A stretch of 64,000 nucleotides of DNA from Tretioscincus oriximinensis (taxonomy: Eukaryota; Chordata; Lepidosauria; Squamata; Gymnophthalmidae), in assembly GCA_022410635.1 (NCBI GenBank), contig JAJVDF010000250.1, forward strand, positions 1,443,980-1,507,979, written 5' to 3'. Each line of letters starts with the position of its first letter. Position 1 is the first letter of the stretch. Shown one piece after another: positions 48,403 to 59,150 of this stretch. A program made the position numbers and the translations under genes. Under the pieces are notes generated by a model. The model saw only the letters and a list, made by a program, of their open reading frames with translations. It was not told the origin of the DNA and ran no database searches.

Positions 48403-50090
48403 TCTTCATCAACCACTTAAAAATCTCCAATGAATCTCCAGATTCAGATGAAGAAAAAAAATACATAAACTAATTTATGACTATTTGTGTGAGTTACATT
48501 TTCTGCACTTGATCAAAAGCCTCCATAGTCGGATTCTAGGCCTCAATGACCTTTCTTAGCATGAATTAACATGTGGATGGCAAGTCCCCATTCTGGGATA
48601 TAATCTTTATGAACCACAGGAGGAAAATCAGTGTTGCGCTTTAAAATCTCTGTAAATGTTTGAATTAAATAATACAGCTTTAGCAAACATGTTTGTTCTC
48701 CAGAGTACATATTGTCAAGAAACGAACCTGCCACATTATTAGTACACAACTTTAGCAGTACTCTGTTTAAATGGGAAATATTTGGAATGCTTCCTAAAAG
48801 TGGTATTTTTAAGTGTTCACCTGGGTTCAATTTCCTCACTTTTAAAGCTCTATCACTTTCTTTCCCCAGTTAAATGCCTGAATAGCAAAATAGGAAGTGA
48901 ACCATGGTATGTAATTATGCTCTCTGTATGCTTAATGTAAGTCATTAGTGCTACCAAGAATTTTGCTTTTAGGGGGAATCATGAGGAAAGCTGCTTGATC
49001 AGCAACACTTCAGCAAGCTATAGATATGATCAAAGTTTGATGAGAAGCAGAATCTTCAGAAACAGCAATGACACATACATCCCCCCACCACCACCACCCC
49101 GCTTCAAATTAAAAGAAATCTTAAATGCAAGGCACGTGGTGAATTACACTTGTGGCACCCATTTCCTCAGAATGTAACTGTTAGATTATTTTATAACAAG
49201 TAATTCAAAGCAATGCAGTCTGGCACATTGACAACAGCTTGATCAGTATTCAACACCGGGAAACTAAAATAGACGATGTTCCATGAAATTCACAGTCTAT
49301 ATAAATATATATAGGAGGAGCAGAGGATGAAAATGCTTTGCTTTTCACAGAGGAATGATTCTTGCCTGCTGTGAATAAAAATAGCCATCACAAATAACCC
49401 AATTCAGCAGTGCTAATTTGATAGTTGAGTGTGCTTATGAGTGTTTAATGGAGTGGAGTGAGTAATCTGTAGGGAACAATTTGCTGAAATGTTTTAGACC
49501 CTTTTTCAGCTTGACACATGAAATAACACCACTACAATTGCTTGAATTTATTTGCTTTTATAATATTGTTTTAATCCAGTTTCAGATGGTCAACCTAGTT
49601 TGCAAACCTAACTGAACCAGAAAATTTGGCTTTAAGTAGATTTGGTTCTGAAAGGAGACCAAGGAAAAGAATTAAATAGAGTTCTAAAAGCTGCAAGATA
49701 TTTCTTTTCCCAATATACCACTTCCAACCTACAGGGATGGTTGAATCTGTCAAATTCGTGTTTCCATGTATGCATTCTTCACATTCTATGACAACTTGTA
49801 AATGCTTTATAATTCATTGATAATTGAAATCAAACGAATTTGCTGATTGTTTGATAATTTAGTTTCATTTAATTTAAGTTTATTTTTCTGGAAATTTATT
49901 TCATGATGCAAGGAAGAGATAGAGACTTCAGAAGTGAAAATTCTGTGTATGGGGCAACAGAATCAATTCCTTGATTCTTTTTCTGACAAACTGAAATTAG
50001 ATAACATTTCTTCAGCAAGATGTGGGTAGGACAGATTGCTGCTTTACCATTCCAAATGCTATTTTATTATTATTATTTTAAAATTTTACT
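48403..50090. other. Unassigned sequence
   Basis: No recognised element. A short CCA-rich run lies at 49080-49099. Confidence 0.35.
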
Positions 50091-50200
50091 TTATTTATTT
50101 ATTTTCATTTCTATACCGCCCTATACCTAAAGGTCTCAGGGCAGTTTACAGTAAAAACAGTTAACATATTAAAAAAAACAGCAGCGTGTAAAATAAAATG
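50091..50200 (-). repeat. SINE-type 3' tail fragment
   Basis: TTTATTTATT, CTATACCGCCCTATACC, AAAGGTCTCAGGGCAG and an AAAAACAG run match the tail at 6.59 kb. It abuts the split CR1 that begins near 50201. Confidence 0.55.
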
Positions 50201-50469
50201 TTTCAAGTGGGATACCACAGGGGTCTATCCTGGGTCCAGTGCTATTTAACATATTTATAAATGACCTAGATGAGAGAATTGAAGGAAAATTTATCAAATT
50301 TGCTGATGAGACAAAGTTAGGAGGTATTGCTAATACTAAACATGATAGAGAAAAGATTCAAAAAGATTGAGACAAGCTGGAACAATGGGCTGAAACCAGG
50401 GCCGGATTGGGGATATATGATGCTCCTGGGCTGCAAAAAAAATTATGCCCTTCCCCCCGAACGCTTCCG

Positions 50470-50615
50470 AGTAGAATAGGAAGTGATGTCACTTCCGGGG
50501 TGGGACAGGATGTAATGTCACTCTGGGTGCCATTCACGGAACCAGATTCTCGAAGTGACATCATTTGGGGTGTCACTTTAGTCTGGGCCACCATTTCCAG
50601 AAGTGACATCACAAA
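50470..50615. repeat. Degenerate tandem units with TGACATCA-like core
   Basis: GAAGTGATGTCAC (50480), GAAGTGACATCAT (50552) and GAAGTGACATCAC (50600) recur at 48-72-bp spacing with TCTGGG and CCATT blocks between. The core is one base from a CRE/ATF site, probably coincidental. Confidence 0.45.
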
Positions 50616-51003
50616 TGCTTTACTTCTAGCCCCAGCATATTACCTGTGTGATTCCTAATGAAATGTATAAGATTCTAATGCAGCTCCCAGCCCAATGAAT
50701 ATACAACACATAAATGTGCAAGTCAAAAATTTATATATTATTCTGAATACAAAAATATGGTAAACAATAAATTAAAGTGCTATTCAGTCCTTGTTCACAT
50801 AACAGGGGTTTTTCTTTTTTTAAAGCACTTTAAAGGTTTATAAAAACGTCTTTTTTCACTTTTGCATTTGTAAATGCATTTATAACTTCCTCAAAATCAA
50901 GACTGACAGTGATATCTGATTGGTGAGCACCCCAAGATCAACCAGTCATTCTTGAATCTGTGATGTCCTTTGATAGTTCTTAATTCATAGATTTGGAGAG
51001 GCA

Positions 51004-51180
51004 GCACAGAAAAGCAAGCAGAAATGCAACTGCAAACCATACTGCTAGAAATAAAGATGCTGCCAGATGCAACACAGAAAAGCAGGTAGAAATGCAACTG
51101 AGAACCATAAATCTGAAAACAAACATGATGTCAGACATGGTGCAGAAAAGCAGGCAGAAAAAAAACTTAAAACCATGAAA
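51004..51180. repeat. Degenerate tandem repeat, ~68-bp period, 3 units
   Basis: CACAGAAAAGCA near 51005, ACACAGAAAAGCAGG near 51072 and GCAGAAAAGCAGGCAG near 51142. Each is followed by GAAATGCAACTG-like and AACCAT blocks. Confidence 0.6.
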
Positions 51181-51382
51181 CAGGGTTTTTAACAGGGTAT
51201 CACACATTCTGAATTCCAGTTATTCCAGACTAATCCTCAAAACAGACTAAAACAAACACTTGAGATTTATACCTTCTTACTTTGTAATGGAATTCTTGCT
51301 ACTGCCAGCTTTCTGAATCCAGTTTTTTTCTAGATGAAACCCCATTCAGAATTGAGGATTAAAGTAAGGAAAGGGAGGAAAT

Positions 51383-51495
51383 AAAGCTTTGCCTCCTACT
51401 GTTTGGGATGCACAGGTACAATTGGTGGGCCACTGGGAGAGGCAGAAAGCTGGAATAGATGAGCTCTGGTCCCAAGCAACAGGGCACCTCTTAAA
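51383..51495 (+). mobile_element. Decayed CR1 3' end
   Basis: TTTGCCTCCTACTG, GGGATGCACAGGTACAATTG, GGTGGGCCACTG, AGGCAGAAAGCTGGAATAG, CACCTCTTAA follow the order of the CR1 3' UTR. It lies inside the hAT-like insertion. Confidence 0.6.
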
Positions 51496-52244
51496 TAAGA
51501 GAGGAAGGATATAAAGTACATTGGGGTAGCTGAGGCTATTTTCTAGGGTCAGCTCAGCTGACTGGGGGGGGGGGGAGATAAGAAAGTAAACAAAAACAAC
51601 AAACTGCCACCTCCTTCTTCTTAATCCCTGTCCAGTTACACTTTTTAATAAATTAAAATAGTTAGGTCCCCTGTTTCCTAATTGCATTTAAGAGGAGATT
51701 AAGGGAACCTACCATCTGCTCAGCTTCTCCTCAGTGGTGTCTTGAAGGCAAAGTAGCCTGTTCTGATCCCCTGAGGTGCATAGATTTGGTGGGTGGTGGT
51801 CAACAATGGCAGTGGTAGGAGGCTCTCTGCCTCCTTAAAGTGTCAGGCCCACCTGGTCATATTTATGTGGTGAAACACACACTGCCCTGTCCTCTCTGTC
51901 TCGCACTCTCAGCTGCCTATGCAGGGACTGCCTATGTGGGGGCAGCCAGGCAAAGCAGCAGAGCAACAATAGAATGGCACATGGCGGCAGCTTGTGATGG
52001 TGCCTGGGTCATGCCTAGTACATGCCTGCTACTGATGGGACATGCCCAGTAGACATGACTGGGAGAAATTTAAAGGGGCAGCAATTTTCCGCCCCCAATA
52101 AACAGCCACCTATCTAGCATCCTGGGCTTTAGTTCCCTTTGCGCCCTTCCGTGATCCCACTCTGGATGAAACTAACAGAATGGTATTTAATGCAGAGAAA
52201 TGCAAGATCCTACATATGGGCAAAAAATAAATGAAAACAGCACA

Positions 52245-52486
52245 TATAAGGACATAAGAACATAAGAAGAACTATACTAGATCAGGCCACAGCCCATCTA
52301 GTCCAGCATTCTGTGTCACACAGAGGCCCACCAGACGCACCTGGACAGTCTGAACAGAGGAAAGCAAAATATGCACCTGTTCATGACTCCCTGCAAATGG
52401 TATTTTAGGAGTATTTGCTCCATCCTTGAGGCAACATCCAGACATCCATCCTAATACGCATTTATACCCCTGGTGTCCATAAACCA
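52245..52486 (-). mobile_element. CR1-clade LINE 3' end nested in an older CR1
   Basis: Tail octamers at 52245-52272, then 3' UTR (GTGTCACACAGAGGCCCACC). Truncated at GGTGTCCATAAACC, 52486. The host CR1 resumes at about 52487. Confidence 0.88.
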
Positions 52487-52625
52487 AGGAATATGTCTGA
52501 GCAGTAGCACAGGTGAAAAGAACCTGGGTGTATTAGTATAGCACAGCCTAAACATGAGTCAACAGTGTGAAGCAGCTCCAGAAAAGGCAATCACAATCCT
52601 GGGGTGTATTAAGAGGAGCATCATG

Positions 52626-54248
52626 CTTAATACTTCCACATTTTAATTTACAATGGTAGTTTTTCATGTTATTGTTGTTTTGCCTGAGACGAACAGGAAG
52701 TAGTAACTTCCTCCCATGAGAAAATCAATGTAAAAGAATGAAGTTGTATTGTTTAAAGAAATACACAGTTCTGGACTAAATCAGAAAAGAAAATGGACTA
52801 AGCTCATTCTTTAGAACTGTAGAAGGTTTAAAATAAATGTGGGACTAGGATCATATGGCTGACAGCATTCTTAGCAACATGAACAACATTAATAAGCTTC
52901 AGATTGTGGATCTTGTAAGAAGGCTGCTTTCGAGATATTATCAATCCCATCAAATGAGATCTGTATAACCAGATGTCCTGCTTTAGAAGCAGTCATTTCC
53001 AAATTACCCTTTAGTATGGTTTATACAGCATCATTCTGCTCATTTTTTTCTAAATTAATTGCAAGAGTTCCAAGGTGAAATTCAACAAACGAAGTTCATT
53101 ATATTTTCTAATCACCTTAGAAGATGCTATTAAATTGAGGAAAAGAATTACAGAATGCCTGTGCAAACAGCTTGGAAGGCAGAAAATGAGCTATCCTTTG
53201 TTTTTGAGACAGTCAACACAGTGAACTGTTCTGAGAAGTTCTTTATGAAAAGAAAAATGAAATAAAGATGGAAAGAGTTAAAGATTCCAGGATTTAACTA
53301 GTCTTTGTTGAATTGTAACTGTCTCTTCATCATGCTTCATAAAGCTTATGTAATTTGACCTTGAATTAAAGAGCTCCTACTCCAAAACAGAAAGTAATTA
53401 TATGTCTGGTGTTCAAATCATAGTGTTAAAATGAAATTAGCCCTGCACAGGAGGAGATATTACAAGGAAAAACATCCCATTAATGGTCTGTAAACCTTTG
53501 GAGTGGGCTATTATTTTTCAAACTGATGAAATGACTTCTGTATTACCTTAAATGCCTATGACAGAACCTAGGTGTTCAACAACAGTTCCTCTATAAAGGC
53601 ACATGCTGAACTATTAATTCCTCTAATAAAATAAGGCAGAAATAACTAAGATGTTAACATTTCAAAACGGTTCAGAAATAAACCATGAAGTAGGGAATCT
53701 TGTTTATGACCTCATGCTTTTGATGCCTGATATGCCTTACTTATGCATTAACAAATGTTCAGAAATACCTGACGGTTTGCATCTTTACAAGAGAATTGTA
53801 AGAACAGCTTTACACTAAAGTTAGGAGAATCCATGACAGGATTATTGATAAGACAAACTAAATTATTAAATATTTTAGAATGACAGTCATGATCACACAA
53901 AGAAAGCAGTAGTTCAAGGGCAGTTTAAAGAAGAACTATTCACAAGAACTGCTAGTAGTCTTAACTTCAATAGTAACGAAAGAACTAGAACATTGAGAAA
54001 CAGAAAGCAAAGGGTCATATAATCTATGCTTTGCTCCGCCCTGCACAGATCAGTGGGCCAATAGAGACCCGTACAGCTTGCCACTGATGGAGTGCGCCAG
54101 TGGGAAAGCTGTTTGAAAGCTGGAAAGTGATAGTAAAAAGAGGAAGAACAAAACTACAACCGAGAATCTACTAAGACCAATATTCTCCAATCCCCTCAAT
54201 GAAAATTCTCTGCTAGAAAAAGTGACTTAAAGAAAAGTTTGGGACAAA
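52626..54248. other. Unassigned AT-rich sequence
   Basis: No repeat or exon recognised. Confidence 0.35.
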
Positions 54249-54499
54249 AGAAGAAGGAGAAGAAAGAGGAGGAGGAGAGTCAGTTTTTATCAGTCACTTT
54301 TTTCAAACTGAGGTAAATCAAAGCGCCTTACATAACTTTCTGTTCTCCTCTTCACCAACAAACACCTTGTGATGTAGATGGGGCTAAGAGAACTCCAAAG
54401 AACTGTATCTATCCCAAGGCCACACAACTGGCTTTTGTGGAGGAGGGCAGTATCAAACCAAGAGATACTCGAACCACTACACCAGATTGGCTCACACGT
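54249..54499 (-). mobile_element. tRNA-derived SINE with purine tail
   Basis: Same family as the 7.4-kb SINE. The head is on the minus strand (GGTGTAGTGG as A box; the B-box region is decayed). The body has TGGCTTTTGTGG, AACTCCAAAGAACTG and ATGTAGATGGGGCTAAGAG blocks. A GAAGGA-type purine tail lies at 54249-54279. Confidence 0.7.
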
Positions 54500-54649
54500 A
54501 GTTTTAGAGTGCATCTGCATGTTTTTATCATGCTATCATAACATGATTCTGAAGGATTTGCCAAATATGATTGCAAATATCTAATTGTGGAAGGGCCAGA
54601 AAGGGATGTCATTATACTTTTTCTGGCCTTTGTTCATAAGAAGTTCAAC

Positions 54650-54887
54650 TTGGTTCAGAAAGTCCAGCAAAGGGGCTAGCAGCACTTTGAGACTAACTTG
54701 AGAAAAGTGGTTGGCATAAGCTTTCGTAGACAGGTCTACTTCTTCAGATGCATCTGAAGAAGTAGACCTGTCTACGAAAGCTTATGCCAACCACTTTTCT
54801 CAAGTTAGTCTCAAAGTGCTGCTAGCCCCTTTGCTGGACTTTCTGCTAAACTAACACGGCTATTTCTCTGAAATTGGTTCAGAAAGT
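54650..54887. mobile_element. Inverted PLE pair forming a perfect palindrome, 14-bp target-site duplication
   Basis: TTGGTTCAGAAAGT occurs at 54650-54663 and 54874-54887. Between them lie a minus-oriented partial unit (54664-54750) and a complete plus-oriented unit (54751-54873, ~123 bp), joined head to head with no spacer. The reverse complement match is exact over 95 bp on each side (54656-54750 against 54751-54845), centred on ATGCAT. The exact arms and exact duplication point to a recent single insertion. The plus unit ends GGCTATTTCTCTGAAA. Confidence 0.85.
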
Positions 54888-54959
54888 ATCAACTCCCTGT
54901 TTGATTTTTTGTTTGCATGTTTTTGTTGATCAGAATGAATGGACTTTTTACAATAAATG

Positions 54960-55080
54960 GTTAATGCGGTAACTCAATGGTAGAGCATATATTTTGAAAA
55001 CCAACAGTTCCAAGTTACAGAATCTATATTTGTGTTGGAAAGATCATTTGGTAGGAGCTCAAGGAAAGAAGGCAGGTAAT
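54960..55080 (+). repeat. Degenerate tRNA-derived SINE head
   Basis: AACTCAATGGTAGAGCATAT and CAGTTCCAAGTTACAG sit at the spacing of tRNA A and B boxes but are mutated. A body of unknown family follows. A functional tRNA is excluded because no acceptor stem forms. Confidence 0.4.
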
Positions 55081-57919
55081 ACTTTCAGGGCAAAGAGGAT
55101 GGGGAGGGAAACCATCAGAGAGAAAATAATAATCATTATTATTATCAGTTTTTAGGTAAGCAGGATCTACATGACACTATTAAGATACCACAACTGAACC
55201 ATGGGGGTGCAAGGTATGTTTAACTGTTATCCTCCACATTCATATTTGGTGGCTCTGTTGTCCAGTCGTCCTGCATTTTCGTCACACACAGAAAGGCCCA
55301 TGAAGCCATTTTCTGTGTCTTGGTGATTTTTTTTTCCAGTTTGCAGTCTGTGAATGACATTCCCGCAACTGTGATGTTAGTGTAGCTGACAGTTAGCATG
55401 CAGTTAGCACACCATTGCTTCAAGATACCCATAGAAAAATCTTGATCTTTGATTTAAGATCAAAGGAAGTTCAAGATGTATGCATGAAGTGTCACTTCTT
55501 ACCACCCTTCCTAAAAGCAAGAGACAGAGATATTAAGACTTCAGCTCATTCAGGCATTACTTTGAGGAATAAAAATTATTTGTATTTTTCTTATTATTAC
55601 ACTTACATGTATTATCCATGCATTGTTTATAACTCCCCCCACCATGTTTTCTTCCAAAACAAATATAGTATGAAGGTAGTAAAGCTGTATAACAGAATCT
55701 CAAACCCTTTAGACTTTAACCAAAAATAATTAAGCTATTCTCAATGACAGTATTAGCTTTGGATTCTGCTCTTGAGTGATAAAGTATAATATTCATGTGT
55801 ATATTTTTATCCAGATAAAAACTTCTGACACTCAAGGGTGCAATCCTCATTTACTATGACATGTCTGATCAGAAGGTTCAGACAGTATATTGGTGTCAAG
55901 ACATCTATTTCCATCCCACATTAGAGTAGATCTGTGCAGAAATCGTACCCAATGCATTGTTTCTTTACCCTCTGTGCAACAACACTGAAAGATGGAGTGA
56001 TGAAGCCTCAAAAATACCACAAAAGGAGTTTTTTAGTTTGGGAGCTGGGGCCAGCAAAGTGCTCTGGCATTGACTGGCCCGAATGAATTTGTATGCCTTT
56101 CCTTGAAAGGCCAATGGGAACATAAATTGTCCACATAAATGATGTCTATATATTGTAATGGAAAAAACTTTTATCATATGGCTTTGAAGCAAAAAGATGA
56201 ACCCTCCCAAAAATATTTTTTTAAGGGAAAAACATTTTCATGGTAAAATATTACAAAACAGTTACTAAACAAATAAAGCAGCAAGACATTAAAAGAAAAA
56301 CATTATTCTGCAGATGAATAATGTGGTGGTTGTTTTTAAAAAGGACACAGCAAATATAAAATATTAAGGCCTATTTGGATTTAGAGGTACGATGCCAAAT
56401 ATATCATTAATTACATTTATCAGGAACTTTTCCCCCCAGTTGGTAACGACCGGTAATGGGAATGATGAACTGGATTAATTGGCTTTCAGCTTGTAAAATG
56501 GTACCAAATTCTGAAGAACATTCAACTGTTGCCATTCCAAAGCAATTATTAAGCTGCTTGGTAACAAATGACTGCTGGAAAATGTCTGATGCTGCACACG
56601 CACGCATGCACACATACACGCGCACACACAACTCTTTCCTCCCCTTCATCCTAGATTCGTAATTCTTTTTCTTGCAGACATGGATCTCAAAATATAAATG
56701 AGCTGCTAAGGAGGCTTGTCAATGAAGAGATAATTTTGTCACTAACAGTGAATTTAATTAGACTTTCAAAGGAAGGCGGAAAGAGCAGGTGGTAGTCCCA
56801 CTTCCCTGCGCAAACAGAGTTTTATGCTCTATCAATCAATTGTTTAAGAATATGTCATTGGAGAGAATGGTGACTTAAAACATATTCATCAGGGTTAGAT
56901 TCCCATAGTTGCCAGGGGCAGATCAGCTCGGAACTCAGACCAAACTTTGTGAAACGTGAAATACCAAATTTCGTTCTTTGTTTATGTGAGAGGGGAAAAT
57001 AACAATGTTCATAACTTTCATCCATTTACAAACAGCCAAATCAATCGGCTGGACAGCTGTACTTGGGAAACTAGCAAATGTACGATAAGATCACAAATCA
57101 CTTGTATCTTGAAACAAACTAATTTTAAATCAAAGTAGCAAAACAAGAAAATGAATGCCACAGCATAATTGCCTTGGATCAGAAACATTTGCCATCAGGA
57201 CTGAGATGAACATGCTGTGCAAGTAGCAGCACCTTTACTGAAAATAGAATCAGTGTCAAATCACATGTAAAAAAAATAAAATGTTGAGTTGTTAAAGTCC
57301 CAGAATCTCCTCCTCTTTTTCTCACTTACTAAAACACTCAGCAACTTCTGCTCCTAGAATATAACTGATGGAAAATAAATAATTACATATGCACAAACTT
57401 TCCTTTTCCCTGAGGGTAAATGAGTGGTAAGCGTATTACTTATAACCACTCTGAGATACATTTTCACTCCCTATCTTAAATATTGTTAAGGTGCAATATG
57501 AGAGATGGCATTATCCAATAATTAATTTTCTCCATTTTAATTTATTCTTAAAAATCATATTTCTAGACCTATGCACTAGGTTATATGTGCCTCCTTTATT
57601 ACCTCCTTGTGCCTGTAGAGTCTTTGATTGTAGGACCACCAAAATTTCAAATCTTACAATTCCAATGCAAACTCAATTTAAATAGATTGCTGGAACAGAT
57701 CACTTTCCCAACATTACATTATTCATTTACCTGTAGTCGTTTCCTAGTTCTGTCACATGTGTGTGCTTGCACCATTTGTAATGTACATTTTCTTCAAAGA
57801 GGCCAAATCTGTCAACACAGTTCTCCTTTCCATCCTCCTCTTCAACAATACTGTGAAGTTGGTTAGACTGAGAAGATTATAGCTGAATGGAAATTTAATC
57901 CCAGAAACTGAGTCTCTAA
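55081..57919. other. Mostly unassigned sequence
   Basis: No LINE, SINE or PLE copy recognised. It holds a short ATT run near 55126-55146 and a CA/CG-containing dinucleotide stretch at 56595-56630. Confidence 0.35.
56405..56595. other. Possible conserved noncoding block
   Basis: Single-copy, complex, with homeodomain-type TAATTGG and CAATTATTAA cores in a stretch free of repeats. Regulatory function is only suggested; conservation was not tested. Confidence 0.18.
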
Positions 57920-57929
57920 CTCACTGGTT

Positions 57930-58100
57930 CCCAACCTCTCTTGAGGCAGTGCCCCATTTTTAGAGGCCTATTCTCATTGCAACCCCATCAGTCTGTAACT
58001 TCCAACCCCACCCATCACTTTAAAATGCCATTTCTGTCACTGGAAATGAGACCTTCGGGTATAGGGCGGGGTATAAGTATAAATAAATAAATAAATCATT
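57930..58100. repeat. hAT-like terminus and SINE-type tail
   Basis: CACTGGTTCCCAACCTCT at 57931-57948 resembles a hAT terminus. At 58047-58096 on the plus strand GAGACCTTCGGGTATAGGGC is followed by an AAAT run, the complement of the tail found at 6.6 and 50.1 kb. Confidence 0.45.
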
Positions 58101-58132
58101 CAAGATGACATTTCTGAAACCAGGAACCAGAA

Positions 58133-58388
58133 ATAAGAATATAAGAAGAGCCATACTGGATTGGGCTGGAGCCCATCTAGTCCAGCATTCTGTCTCACAC
58201 AGAGGCCCACCAGATGCACCTGGGCAGTCCAAACAGAGGAAAGCAAAATATGCACCTGTTCATGACTCCCTGCAAATGGCATTTCAGGAGCACTACCTGT
58301 TGCTCCATCCCGGAGGCAGCATCCAGACATTCATCCTAGTACCCATTTATACCCATAAGAACATAAGGAGATAAGAAGAACATAAATG
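58133..58388 (-). mobile_element. CR1-clade LINE 3' end plus a second CR1 tail
   Basis: Tail and 3' UTR at 58133-58354 (GCACCTGGGCAGTCC, CATCCCGGAGGCAGC). A second run of tail octamers at 58355-58388 probably marks a minimal CR1 insertion. Confidence 0.82.
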
Positions 58389-59095
58389 ACTTCAGGTATT
58401 GAGTAGGGAGAGTAAGTGAGGCACAACCTTCATGGTTTACAGACTGCTACTCTAACCCAACTATTAATCTTGAGTACTATGAGAAACAGGGCAGGGTACA
58501 AAAGTTAGCAGTATTGTTACAATGATTTTGCTCTCCCCTAAATAGCTTTCTTTACTACAGCTAAATCCAGATCACAATAATTTCTCCATATTATCACTCA
58601 AGGTTAAACTCATCTACGGGCATCTAAAAGAAAATCAGGGTCATTTTCATGAAATATTTAAGTACTGAGACTTAATCCTGGAGAATGGCCCCAAATGCTA
58701 CGAAAGTGCTTTCTTGATGAAGCTAAGCAGATGTGAATGAGGTTCAGTGTGCAGATAAGAATCTATAGCTTCTGGAATAAAGAATCGTTAATATGAAACA
58801 CATGTTGCATGTGCACCCATTTTTAAAAAGGAACTTAAAAATGACTGGTGTGTCAACAAATGTTCTCTTTCCACCTCCAACGGACATTAAATGATAGAAA
58901 GTGCTGAACAGATGGGTCTGAAGTGGAAAATAAGTTCTTAATGAACCTTAAACTACCAGCCTGGTTCTTTGAACAGATCTGGCAGTTGTGAACTAGTTCA
59001 TCAAACCTCTCTATTGCATGCCCAGCATCATTCAAAGAAAAATAATGCTTATTTTCAGTAGTTCAGAGTCAATAGCAAAGACACATGAGCATAAT
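58389..59095. other. Unassigned sequence
   Basis: Nothing recognised. Confidence 0.35.
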
Positions 59096-59150
59096 TAAGA
59101 ACATAAAAAGAGCCCTGCTGGATCCGGCCACAGTAGCCCACCAATTGATT
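59096..59150 (-). mobile_element. Very short CR1 3' end
   Basis: TAAGAACATAAAAAGAGCCC, GCTGGATCCGGCCACAG and GCCCACCAATTGAT only, about 55 bp. Confidence 0.65.

Larger units (their letters stand above)
50389..52172 (+). mobile_element. hAT-like DNA transposon insertion, 1768 bp, no transposase seen
   Basis: GCTGAAAC (50389-50396) and GATGAAAC (52165-52172) match at 7 of 8 positions, the target-site length of hAT elements. The insert (50397-52164) begins CAGGGCCGGAT and ends with the complement of CAGAGTGGGAT; 8 of these 11 terminal positions pair. Removing the insert and one duplicate rejoins the interrupted CR1 in register. No transposase frame is visible. It carries two degenerate tandem arrays and a decayed CR1 3' end. 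A direct similarity between its ends (CCTGGGCT...GCCCTTCC) is unexplained. Confidence 0.6.
50201..52625 (+). mobile_element. CR1-clade LINE split into three pieces by later insertions
   Basis: Piece 1 (50201-50396) encodes SGIPQGSILGPVLFNIFIND, then FADETKLGG (FADD changed to FADE). Piece 2 (52165-52244) encodes VFNAEKCKILHMGKK. Piece 3 (52487-52625) encodes KNLGVLV, MSQQCEAAPEKA and ILGCIKRS. These are consecutive parts of the CR1 palm and thumb, so one insertion was split first by a hAT-like element and later by another CR1. Its sequence type (LGG, HMG) differs from the 17.4-kb family and is closer to avian-type CR1 as I remember it. In-frame stops mark it as old. Confidence 0.8.

Noticed and set aside
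54960..55035. tRNA gene
   Set aside because: Box-like motifs are present but no acceptor stem forms and the B box is mutated; it is a SINE head relic.
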